Assembly: GCA_002293105.1 (NCBI GenBank)
Contig: DBCP01000022.1
Span: 12,013-17,112, forward strand
Length of the DNA: 5,100 bases
From: Bacteroidetes bacterium UBA955
Lineage (GTDB): Bacteria; Bacteroidota; Bacteroidia; NS11-12g; UBA955
Direction of reading: 5' to 3'
The notes under the pieces are model-generated. The model was not told where the DNA came from, did no database searches, and worked only from the letters and a program-made list of their open reading frames with translations. Position numbers and translations under genes: made by a program. How positions within the stretch are numbered: the first letter of the stretch is position 1; the number at the start of each line of letters is the position of its first letter. Below, piece by piece: positions 1 to 5,100 of this stretch.

Positions 1-977
1 TTGCGCTTGTCTATCACCAACAGCGTTAGTGCACCCACCAGATTGAATGAAATCAACAACAACACGAAAGAAAGGATTGCGAAAGAAATCCACTTCTCTG
101 TATTAAACATCTTGTACATCAACGGGTGCTGCTCGTGTTGGTTTTTTACGACAAATGTGCCCGCCCCAGCTTCATTCATGATTGTTTTTACTTGCTCTTT
201 TATCGACTCAACCGCGCTAGGTTGTGTTCTCACCGACGCATCAAGACGAATTTCCACTTGGGTCATTTCCGAAGAACCCGCACCAAAAATCCGCTGCGCC
301 TGAGAAAGCCCGATAATCACCGTTTGCGTATTTTGGTCTTCTGCCAAGGAAACAATGGCCGATGGTATAAACTCTTCCATTCCAAACGCGTCCAAATCGT
401 GAACTCCCGCATCTTTGTTGATGACCATCAGCGTAATGGGTTGCTCTATTTTTCCGACGCCCAATTTGTAAACCAACCCTTCACTCAACACAGCCATGTC
501 TGAAATCAAGTTGGGATTGGCCATTGTTCTTTCATCCACAAACCTCGGTTCACCCGCGCTCGCCAATGAATCCAATAAAATGCGTTTTTTAAATTGCTCA
601 TCTACACCCCAAACCAAACAAACCGTTTGTTGATCGCCATATTTCAATACGGCCTTACCCACAAAAACCCGAGAAACAACAGCAACACCCTTGAGTTTTT
701 GCAACCGCACTAAAGGGTTTGTTTTGTTTGCTGATTTACCTTGGTTTGGCAGGCTGACCACCACCCCCTTTTGGGGTAGCACCAACAAATCTGGGTCTGT
801 TTTCTTGTAGGCCGAAAAAATACTGGTCTCAAAGCCATTCAGCGCAGACATCAATACCACCAAAGCCATTGCGCCCACAGAGTATCCCAAAAGTGATATC
901 CCAGTGATGATGTTTACAACTGTTGGGTTTGCTTTGGAAAAGAAATACCGTTTCGATATGTTGATTGAGAGTTTTAT
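1..977 (-). CDS. LolC/LolE-type (FtsX/MacB fold) ABC transporter permease, N-terminal part, cut by the left edge
   Basis: Reading the minus strand in the frame of the rbfA stop gives an open frame to the window edge; 325 codons are visible from 977. The protein starts with a short amphipathic N-terminus ending in SKRYFFSK. Transmembrane segment 1 follows at about residues 20-48, ending in ALNGFE. A periplasmic domain of about 240 residues comes next (MacB_PCD-like), then MYKMFNTEKW and transmembrane segment 2 at about 297-322, ending in VIDKR. This order is that of LolC/LolE permeases, which with a LolD-type ATPase move lipoproteins or other substrates out of the inner membrane; the substrate here is inferred only. 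The remaining two or so transmembrane helices lie outside the window. It follows rbfA by 66 bases and is probably co-transcribed. The start is odd: the first residue that fits the family is encoded by ATA (977-975). The first ordinary starts, TTG at 890 and ATG at 869, fall inside helix 1 and would destroy it. Confidence 0.85.
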   Translation of the reverse strand, partial: MKLSINISKRYFFSKANPTVVNIITGISLLGYSVGAMALVVLMSALNGFETSIFSAYKKTDPDLLVLPQKGVVVSLPNQGKSANKTNPLVRLQKLKGVAVVSRVFVGKAVLKYGDQQTVCLVWGVDEQFKKRILLDSLASAGEPRFVDERTMANPNLISDMAVLSEGLVYKLGVGKIEQPITLMVINKDAGVHDLDAFGMEEFIPSAIVSLAEDQNTQTVIIGLSQAQRIFGAGSSEMTQVEIRLDASVRTQPSAVESIKEQVKTIMNEAGAGTFVVKNQHEQHPLMYKMFNTEKWISFAILSFVLLLISFNLVGALTLLVIDKR

Positions 978-999
978 GGTCTTGGTTTCTGTGTTTTCA

Positions 1000-1007
1000 C
1001 AAAAGTA
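1000..1007 (-). promoter_or_regulatory. Possible -7 box (TACTTTTG) between rbfA and the permease gene
   Basis: The minus strand reads TACTTTTG, a full match to the Bacteroidota -7 consensus TAnnTTTG. It lies 22 bases before the ATA at 977. No TTG (-33 element) is found at the usual distance of roughly 18-20 bases. The spacing to the start is longer than at the four other boxes in this window, so a chance match is quite possible. If real, it would give the permease its own transcript with a leader of about 15 bases. Confidence 0.3.
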
Positions 1008-1043
1008 TGCGCCCTCAATGGCAATACACCCCCAACAGGGATG

Positions 1044-1403
1044 CTACTCTTCGCCTTTTGGCGTGTTGAGCGTCTTTAAAAGATCTTCCATTTTGGCCAC
1101 ATATTCCAACGTGTCGTCTTCGTAAAAGTGCACTTCTGGCATCTTTTTAACACTGTTTCGCAAGCGTTGGGCAAGTGCGTGTCGGATTTCTTTGTTAAAC
1201 CCGTCCAACTGCTCCATGATGGCTGCGCGATGTGGGTTGTTATACAACGACAAATAGACTTTTACATGGCCCAAATCTGGACTCACATTCACATTGCTAA
1301 TGGTAACAAATGCACCACCCAACCAATCGTTCTTTTTAATGTTGAACAACTCGCTGAGATCGCGCTGAACCTGCTTGCTAAACTTGTCTTGTCTGAGTCC
1401 CAT
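1044..1403 (-). CDS. rbfA: Ribosome-binding factor A
   Basis: RbfA is a small cytoplasmic KH-like (type II) protein that binds the 30S subunit and helps mature the 5' end of 16S rRNA, notably in the cold. The product is 119 residues, normal for the family. Family landmarks are visible: the N-terminal basic helix (QDKFSKQVQRDL), the central strand SPDLGHVKVYLSLY at residues 41-54, and the C-terminal MPEVHFYEDDTLEYVAKMEDLL at 88-109, split here only by the KH-fold helix. The frame also has an ATG at 1418, but that reading (MYLCT) is the promoter box itself translated, so I place the start at 1403 (MGLRQDKF). It begins 21 bases after the aroQ stop and has its own -7 box, so both read-through from aroQ and an independent transcript are plausible. 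The stop is TAG. Confidence 0.95.
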   Translation of the reverse strand: MGLRQDKFSKQVQRDLSELFNIKKNDWLGGAFVTISNVNVSPDLGHVKVYLSLYNNPHRAAIMEQLDGFNKEIRHALAQRLRNSVKKMPEVHFYEDDTLEYVAKMEDLLKTLNTPKGEE

Positions 1404-1407
1404 AGTA

Positions 1408-1436
1408 CAAAGATACAATCCGAATCACGACATCAA
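1408..1436 (-). promoter_or_regulatory. rbfA promoter: -33 TTG and -7 TATCTTTG
   Basis: The minus strand reads TTG at 1436-1434, then 18 bases, then TATCTTTG at 1415-1408, matching the Bacteroidota TTG / TAnnTTTG arrangement. Only TACT separates the box from the rbfA ATG, so the transcript would have essentially no leader. The -33 element lies inside the last codons of aroQ. It is the only one of the boxes in this window where I see both elements. Confidence 0.7.
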
Positions 1437-1850
1437 CGCACGAATCGCCAAGTCATAACCTTGCAAACCCATCCCGCAGATCAAGCCTTTGGCAGACGCA
1501 ACCATCAAATCCGTTTTTCTTTCCGCTTCCCGGGCAAAAACATTGGATATGTGCACCAACACAACTGGTGTTTTAATGGCCTTTAATGTATCGGCAATGG
1601 CGATACTCGTGTGGGTGTAGGCGGCCGCATTAAGAACAATTCCATCACATCGACCGCTATTTTCAAGCGCCTGCAATTCGTTGATGATTTCACCCTCAAC
1701 ATTGCTCTGAAAATGGGTCAACACCAAACCGCTCCAACGGGCACCCAGGCCCTCAAAATAGTCCTCGAACGACTGCTCTCCATAGATCTCTGGTTCCCGA
1801 GTACCCAATAAATTGAGGTTGGGTCCGTTGACAATCGCAATGTGCTTCAT
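1425..1850 (-). CDS. aroQ: Type II 3-dehydroquinate dehydratase
   Basis: This enzyme dehydrates 3-dehydroquinate to 3-dehydroshikimate, the third step of the shikimate pathway to aromatic amino acids, and acts in the cytosol as a dodecamer. The 141 residues fit the type II family (about 140-150). Visible motifs are GPNLNLLGTREPEIYG at residues 9-24, holding the active-site Arg18 and the catalytic Tyr23; QSNVEGE at 48-54; NAAAYTHTS at 74-82; and the substrate-binding HISN at 100-103 followed by ARE. The frame stays open upstream to an ATG at 1946, but that extension has no family similarity and runs through the promoter box (MYLCC), so the start is ATG 1850 (MKHIAIVNGP). It is the first gene of the leftward block with rbfA and the permease, and is divergent from the epimerase gene. 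The stop is TGA. Confidence 0.95.
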   Translation of the reverse strand: MKHIAIVNGPNLNLLGTREPEIYGEQSFEDYFEGLGARWSGLVLTHFQSNVEGEIINELQALENSGRCDGIVLNAAAYTHTSIAIADTLKAIKTPVVLVHISNVFAREAERKTDLMVASAKGLICGMGLQGYDLAIRALMS

Positions 1851-1854
1851 GCAA

Positions 1855-1862
1855 CAAAGGTA
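1855..1862 (-). promoter_or_regulatory. aroQ -7 box (TACCTTTG)
   Basis: The minus strand reads TACCTTTG, a perfect match to TAnnTTTG, with only four bases (TTGC) before the aroQ ATG. No TTG is seen at the expected -33 distance; the nearest lies about 29 bases upstream. The box position decides the start at 1850 over upstream ATGs, since those would not be on the transcript. Confidence 0.65.
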
Positions 1863-1903
1863 CATTGAGGAAAGATTTTTCGCAGACTTCGCAACGAATT
1901 CAG

Positions 1904-1911
1904 GTATTTTG
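1904..1911 (+). promoter_or_regulatory. Degenerate -7 box before the epimerase gene
   Basis: The plus strand reads GTATTTTG followed by CACTGAAAA and then the ATG at 1921. It resembles TAnnTTTG but is one base short between TA and TTTG. Its position nine bases before the start matches the other boxes in the window. No -33 TTG is seen. This is a candidate for the rightward promoter of the 70-base divergent region, weaker by sequence than the opposing aroQ box. Confidence 0.3.
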
Positions 1912-1920
1912 CACTGAAAA

Positions 1921-2952
1921 ATGAACAAGCCCACCGTTTTTATCACTGGCGCAACCGGCTTTTTAGGCTCTCACCTGGCGTGTTTAATGCTCAAGCAAGG
2001 CTATCGCGTTGTCGCGATGCGCAGAAACCCAAAATCTGAAGGTTTGTTTGCCCAAATACATCAATTTCATCAATTACCCCAAGCCTATCAGCCCCAATGG
2101 GTTGCCGGAAATATTCTTGACATTGACGATTTGTGCGATGCGATGGTGGGTGTTGATGTTGTTTTTCATTGCGCAGCCAAAGTGTCTTTCGAGCGAAAGG
2201 ACAAGGACGCCCTCATGTTCAACAATGTCATCGGAACCCGCAATGTGGTGAATGCTTGCCTAAAAAACAACATCGGCCAATTGGTTTATGCTAGTTCTGT
2301 TGCGGCCATCGGAAGGACAGAAAACGAAGCGCCCATCACAGAAAACACAGATTGGGTTGACAGCAAATACAATAGCCAATACGCTGTCAGCAAAAACCTG
2401 GCTGAGCAAGAAGTCTGGAGGGGCAAAGAAGAAGGTTTACAGGTAGCCATTGTTAATCCGGGAATCATCTTGGGCTATGGCGATGGAAAATCAGGGTCCA
2501 ACCAGTTGTATCATATGATATTGAAAGGACTACCCTTTTGTCCTGTTGGAGGAAATGGATTTGTAGGCGTAGAAGATGTTGCCAAACTGATGCTTCACTT
2601 ATTTGAGAACAACCTTTGGAACGAGCGCTACCTTTGCATCGCAGAAAATTTAAAATATCAGCACGTGTTTAACCAACTGGCAGACGCTATGGGTGTTAAA
2701 CAACCCAAGTATACCATCGATGGTGTTTTATACCACGTGTTGGTGCTTTTCTCTACCGCGCTTGAAAAGTTTGGCATCAAACCCCCAATACCGAGCGATA
2801 GTATCAAATCGTCCCACCAAAACAGCGTTTACCACAGTATACACAAAGAGGCATTAAAAGACTTTCAGTTCACGCCTGTGCGTGCCGTGAATTATTATGC
2901 ACTTTTGGCTTTGGGATTGTTGAACAAAGACGCCATCAACCAAAACAATTAA
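1921..2952 (+). CDS. NAD(P)-dependent epimerase/dehydratase, extended SDR family (dihydroflavonol-4-reductase-like)
   Basis: The 343-residue protein has the extended short-chain dehydrogenase fold. The N-terminal Rossmann motif TGATGFLG lies at residues 9-16, HCAAKVSF at 83-90, the strand VYASSVAA at 122-129 carries the catalytic Ser, and the YAVSK motif at 154-158 gives catalytic Tyr154 and Lys158. NPGIILG at 179-185 follows, as is usual in this family. The basic MRRN at 33-36 after the second strand suggests a preference for NADP. The overall pattern resembles the dihydroflavonol-4-reductase / 3-beta-hydroxysteroid dehydrogenase-like group, often annotated only as an NAD-dependent epimerase. 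The substrate cannot be told: sugar nucleotide, ketone or hopanoid-type substrates are all possible. It is cytosolic, with no signal peptide. The ATG at 1921 gives the family N-terminus at once. Its TAA ends three bases before the purQ promoter box. Confidence 0.9.
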   Translation: MNKPTVFITGATGFLGSHLACLMLKQGYRVVAMRRNPKSEGLFAQIHQFHQLPQAYQPQWVAGNILDIDDLCDAMVGVDVVFHCAAKVSFERKDKDALMFNNVIGTRNVVNACLKNNIGQLVYASSVAAIGRTENEAPITENTDWVDSKYNSQYAVSKNLAEQEVWRGKEEGLQVAIVNPGIILGYGDGKSGSNQLYHMILKGLPFCPVGGNGFVGVEDVAKLMLHLFENNLWNERYLCIAENLKYQHVFNQLADAMGVKQPKYTIDGVLYHVLVLFSTALEKFGIKPPIPSDSIKSSHQNSVYHSIHKEALKDFQFTPVRAVNYYALLALGLLNKDAINQNN

Positions 2953-2954
2953 TG

Positions 2955-2962
2955 TACCTTTG
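2955..2962 (+). promoter_or_regulatory. purQ -7 box (TACCTTTG)
   Basis: The plus strand reads TACCTTTG, identical to the aroQ box, starting three bases after the epimerase stop. Seven bases (CGTCAAC) separate it from the purQ ATG at 2970. No TTG lies at the usual -33 distance. It implies that purQ can be transcribed on its own, despite sitting directly behind the epimerase gene. Confidence 0.65.
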
Positions 2963-2969
2963 CGTCAAC

Positions 2970-3653
2970 ATGAAGTTTGGTGTTGTTATTTTCCCAGGTT
3001 CTAACTGCGATCAGGACTTAATCAAGGTCTTAGAAACCTACACAAGCGAGCCCGTTTTAAAGCTTTGGCACAAAGACACAGACCTGCAAGGTTGTACCCA
3101 CATTTTTGTTCCCGGTGGGTTTTCTTATGGCGATTATTTACGCTCTGGCGCTATCGCAAAATTGTCTCCAATCATGACGGCCGTTGCCGAACACGCAAGC
3201 AATGGTGGGTTTGTGTTGGGTATTTGCAACGGATTCCAAATTTTGTGTGAAAGCGGATTGCTTCCCGGTGCGCTTTTGCGCAATACCAACATGAAGTTTA
3301 ATTGCAAAAACATTCACTTAAAAGCCGGAAACACAGCGTTGATGGCTACCCGCAAAATTGGAAACAACGATGTTCTTTGTGTTCCTATCGCCCATGGTGA
3401 AGGGCGTTTTTATTGTGATGAGCAAACGTTGGCTGACATAGAAGCAAACGGACAAGTGTTCTTCCGCTATTGCGACGAACAGGGCAACACAACGCCCGAG
3501 TCAAATCCCAATGGTTCGCTCAACAACATTGCCGGGATCTGTAACGCCACAAAAAATGTTTTTGGTATGATGCCACACCCAGAACGTTGCGCAACAGACT
3601 ACTTGCTCAACCAAGACGGTCGCGCAATATTCAACAGCATTTTTAACCTTTAA
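2970..3653 (+). CDS. purQ: Phosphoribosylformylglycinamidine synthase subunit PurQ (glutaminase)
   Basis: PurQ is the glutamine amidotransferase subunit that releases ammonia from glutamine for PurL. PurL converts FGAR to FGAM with ATP in de novo purine synthesis, and PurS completes the cytosolic complex. The 227 residues match the usual size of the stand-alone subunit. Visible are VVIFPGSNCDQD at residues 5-16, the PGGFSYGDYLRSGAIA block at 48-63, the nucleophile elbow GICNGFQ with Cys86 at 84-90, AHGEGRF at 141-147, and the catalytic His203 and Glu205 in MPHPER at 201-206. All triad residues are intact. An ATG at 2952 would add MYLCVN, but that is the promoter box read as protein, so the start is 2970 (MKFGVVIFPG). 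purS and purL are not in the window. Convergent with prfA. Confidence 0.95.
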   Translation: MKFGVVIFPGSNCDQDLIKVLETYTSEPVLKLWHKDTDLQGCTHIFVPGGFSYGDYLRSGAIAKLSPIMTAVAEHASNGGFVLGICNGFQILCESGLLPGALLRNTNMKFNCKNIHLKAGNTALMATRKIGNNDVLCVPIAHGEGRFYCDEQTLADIEANGQVFFRYCDEQGNTTPESNPNGSLNNIAGICNATKNVFGMMPHPERCATDYLLNQDGRAIFNSIFNL

Positions 3654-3669
3654 CGACCTCTTGTTGTCT

Positions 3670-3688
3670 TTGGTCGATATTCGACCAA
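3670..3688 (+). repeat. 8-bp inverted repeat behind purQ, possible weak terminator or operator
   Basis: TTGGTCGA and TCGACCAA form a perfect 8-bp stem with a three-base loop (TAT), 16 bases after the purQ stop. Only TTT follows before the sequence turns mixed, so as an intrinsic terminator it would be weak. Its compact, nearly symmetric form would also suit a protein-binding site. Nothing here decides between the two. The rest of the 3654-3768 gap shows no other convincing element. Confidence 0.5.
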
Positions 3689-3768
3689 TTTACCGCTTTG
3701 TTCTACAACATTTTGGGGGTTGTGCGCGTCTATTGTGTATATCGGTTCGTACCTAAAAACACAAAACC

Positions 3769-3873
3769 ATGAAAAGCAGCGCAAAAACCAACAGCAAAGG
3801 GGTCGTTATCAAGAGAATCGCCCCTCGACAACACACAGATCGCAGCGTTTCACAACAAGCAGCGGGCGTTTGA
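3769..3873 (+). CDS. Doubtful small basic ORF, 34 codons, function unknown
   Basis: ATG at 3769 opens a 34-codon frame ending in TGA at 3871-3873. I do not recognise the product. It is strongly basic and polar: it begins MKSSAKTNSKG, has the core VVIKRIAPRQ and ends VSQQAAGV, with no membrane segment and no cysteine. It is preceded by an A-rich stretch (AAAAACACAAAACC), which could help initiation in a group that rarely uses Shine-Dalgarno sites, but I see no convincing TAnnTTTG box. It stops one base before the convergent prfA stop codon. A frame this short can arise by chance, so this is a candidate only. Confidence 0.25.
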   Translation: MKSSAKTNSKGVVIKRIAPRQHTDRSVSQQAAGV

Positions 3874-3874
3874 T

Positions 3875-4942
3875 TTATTGACTCTCCTTGAGTCGTTCTG
3901 CATTTTCTGCCACTTGTAACGAATTCAAAATTTCTTGAATATCGCCGTTCATAATGGCCGACAAGTTATACAATGTCAATCCAATGCGGTGATCCGTAAC
4001 CCTTCCTTGGGGGTAATTATATGTTCTCACTTTTGCGCTTCGATCTCCCGTACTTACCAATGTCTTACGTCGCGAAGAAATAGCCTCTATATGCTTCGTG
4101 TATTCTATTTCGTAAAGTTTTGTGGCCAACATTTTCATGGCTTTTTCGCGGTTTCCAAGCTGGTTGCGTTCGGTCTGACAAACAACCACTAGGCCCGATG
4201 GTATATGGGTTAGTTGCACCTTCGTTTCTACCTTGTTCACATTCTGTCCGCCCGCACCACCGCTTCGGCTGGTTTCCATTTTTACATCTGCGGGATTCAG
4301 TTGCACATCTACTTCCTCTGCTTCCGGCATAACCACTACACTTACAGCGGAGGTGTGAATTCTTCCTTGGCTTTCTGTGGCCGGCACTCGTTGTACCCTG
4401 TGTACGCCACTCTCGTATTTCAACACACCATAGGTTCCTGGGTGTGGAACTTCAAAAATGATTTTGCTATAGCCGCCCGCTGTGCCCTCTGTTTCATCAA
4501 CAACAGAAATAGGCCAACGCATGTCGTCACAGTATCGCTGATACATCCTAAAAAGGTCTCCCGCGAAGATTCCGGCCTCATCACCCCCTGTGCCTGCACG
4601 AATTTCGACCACTGCGGGTTTGGCGTCTTCTGGATCTTTGGGCAACAACTGTATCCGTATCGTTTCTTCTAGCGCTGTTTGCTTTGGCTCGAGTTCGTCC
4701 AATTCTTCCCGCGCCATGTCGCGCAGTTCTTTGTCCTTCTCGTTTTTGAGGATGTCGCGCGCCTCTACTATGCGATGGTAACAGTTCTTGTATTCGAAAT
4801 ACGATTGAACGATTTCTTCTAGATCTCGATACTCCTTGTTGAGCTTGGTAAAGCGTTTCACGTCGCTCGCCACTTCTGGACTGCTTAGTAGCAATTCAAT
4901 TTCTTTGAAGTGGGCGTAAACGGCTTCCAGTTTTTCCAGCAT
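3875..4942 (-). CDS. prfA: Peptide chain release factor 1
   Basis: RF1 recognises UAA and UAG in the ribosomal A site and triggers peptidyl-tRNA hydrolysis. The 355 residues match the family (about 355-360). In order, the protein shows an N-terminal helical, coiled-coil-rich domain (about residues 1-95); [14 protein letters not shown] at 113-126; the codon-recognition tripeptide PAT at 187-189 (the PxT of RF1, where RF2 has SPF); and the catalytic GGQ at 231-233 within [14 protein letters not shown]. Then come NREKAM and the conserved C-terminal [19 protein letters not shown] at 301-319. The Gln of GGQ is the usual methylation target of PrmC. The ATG at 4942 gives the standard N-terminus (MLEKLEAV) and has a -7 box seven bases upstream. 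It lies 47 bases behind the LpxH-like gene on the same strand and faces purQ. No obvious terminator follows it. Confidence 0.97.
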   Translation of the reverse strand: MLEKLEAVYAHFKEIELLLSSPEVASDVKRFTKLNKEYRDLEEIVQSYFEYKNCYHRIVEARDILKNEKDKELRDMAREELDELEPKQTALEETIRIQLLPKDPEDAKPAVVEIRAGTGGDEAGIFAGDLFRMYQRYCDDMRWPISVVDETEGTAGGYSKIIFEVPHPGTYGVLKYESGVHRVQRVPATESQGRIHTSAVSVVVMPEAEEVDVQLNPADVKMETSRSGGAGGQNVNKVETKVQLTHIPSGLVVVCQTERNQLGNREKAMKMLATKLYEIEYTKHIEAISSRRKTLVSTGDRSAKVRTYNYPQGRVTDHRIGLTLYNLSAIMNGDIQEILNSLQVAENAERLKESQ

Positions 4943-4949
4943 GTTACGG

Positions 4950-4957
4950 CAAAGATA
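4950..4957 (-). promoter_or_regulatory. prfA -7 box (TATCTTTG)
   Basis: The minus strand reads TATCTTTG, identical to the rbfA box, and then CCGTAAC before the prfA ATG. This spacing of seven bases is the same as at purQ. A run of A sits upstream (AAAAAAAG on the minus strand) but no -33 TTG is seen at the usual distance. It lies in the 47-base gap after the LpxH-like gene, so prfA probably has its own promoter. Confidence 0.65.
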
Positions 4958-4989
4958 CCGATACTTTTTTTACGCTACCTACCGATTGA

Positions 4990-5100
4990 TTATTGGTTTT
5001 GGCTTTTTGCCGGTTGTTGGCTTGGCCATTGCAACAGTTGCAGTGATTCACCGTCGAACACCGCATACTGACTACCATATAACCATTCGCCAAGATTTAT
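4990..5100 (-). CDS. C-terminal end of a probable UDP-2,3-diacylglucosamine diphosphatase (LpxH-like), cut by the right edge
   Basis: The minus strand enters at 5100 with 36 open codons and a TAA at 4992-4990. The peptide begins INLGEWLYGSQYAVFDG and continues with a short strand (SLQLLQW) and a polar glutamine-rich tail. An NLG-[DE]-W pattern followed by YAVFDG and a short hydrophobic strand is, from memory, typical of the C-terminus of Bacteroidota LpxH-type metallophosphoesterases, which hydrolyse UDP-2,3-diacylglucosamine to lipid X in lipid A synthesis. The metal-binding motifs lie outside the window, so the assignment rests on this tail alone. The downstream neighbour is prfA, same strand. 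Confidence 0.6.
   Translation of the reverse strand: MNLGEWLYGSQYAVFDGESLQLLQWPSQQPAKSQNQ

Noticed and set aside
1..503. Two overlapping plus-strand open frames at the left edge (1-303 and 126-503)
   Set aside because: The minus strand here encodes a clear LolC/LolE-type permease with helices and family motifs; the plus frames have low-complexity, family-free translations and are shadows.
977..1044. Frameshift or pseudogene explanation for the missing permease start
   Set aside because: The frame is uninterrupted from the rbfA stop to the window edge and all visible family features are intact, so only the start codon is unusual.
904..1125. Plus-strand 73-codon open frame across the rbfA-permease junction
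   Set aside because: It is antisense to two well-supported genes and its translation resembles nothing.
1128..1586. Plus-strand 152-codon open frame
   Set aside because: It is antisense to rbfA and aroQ, both recognised by conserved motifs; its length comes from their codon bias.
1851..1946. Extended aroQ N-terminus from ATG 1946
   Set aside because: The 32 extra residues have no family counterpart, overlap the divergent epimerase start and read through the -7 box.
3065..3250. Plus-strand 61-codon open frame inside purQ
   Set aside because: It lies out of frame within a complete purQ and has no recognisable features.
3799..3824. GGGG-TCG ... CG-CCCC imperfect hairpin between purQ and prfA as a terminator
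   Set aside because: The stem is about six pairs with a bulge, the loop is about 13 bases, and no T-run follows on either strand.
3935..4781. Several plus-strand open frames (up to 152 codons) opposite prfA
   Set aside because: prfA is certain from its PAT and GGQ motifs; these are antisense shadows with no promoter box or family similarity.

Overview
The window reads as ordinary chromosomal core DNA of a member of the Bacteroidota. The evidence is the promoter signature TAnnTTTG (the Bacteroidota -7 box, read by their divergent sigma-70). It occurs as a perfect match 4 to 7 bases before the start codons of four genes: rbfA, aroQ, purQ and prfA. No Shine-Dalgarno sequence is evident at those starts. 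A lineage below phylum level cannot be fixed from this sequence.

Layout from left to right. Positions 1-1850, minus strand: a three-gene block in the order aroQ (type II 3-dehydroquinase), rbfA (30S maturation factor) and the N-terminal part of a LolC/LolE-type (FtsX/MacB fold) ABC permease that runs off the left edge. The permease has no ATG, GTG or TTG at the position where its family starts; the codon there is ATA. Positions 1851-1920: a 70-base divergent promoter region. Positions 1921-3653, plus strand: an extended-SDR NAD(P)-dependent epimerase/reductase, then purQ, the glutaminase subunit of FGAM synthetase. Positions 3654-3874: an intergenic stretch with an 8-bp inverted repeat and a doubtful 34-codon ORF. 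Positions 3875-5100, minus strand: prfA (peptide chain release factor 1), preceded by the last 36 codons of what looks like an LpxH-type UDP-2,3-diacylglucosamine diphosphatase.

The genes cover translation (rbfA, prfA), aromatic amino-acid and purine synthesis (aroQ, purQ) and envelope biogenesis (the permease and the LpxH-like gene). They do not form one pathway. There is no sign of mobile elements, phage, CRISPR, tRNA or rRNA, and I found no evidence of an undescribed system. The points worth a second look are the apparent AUA start of the permease, the near-leaderless promoter architecture (which creates false 'MYLC' N-terminal extensions), and the content of the purQ-prfA gap.
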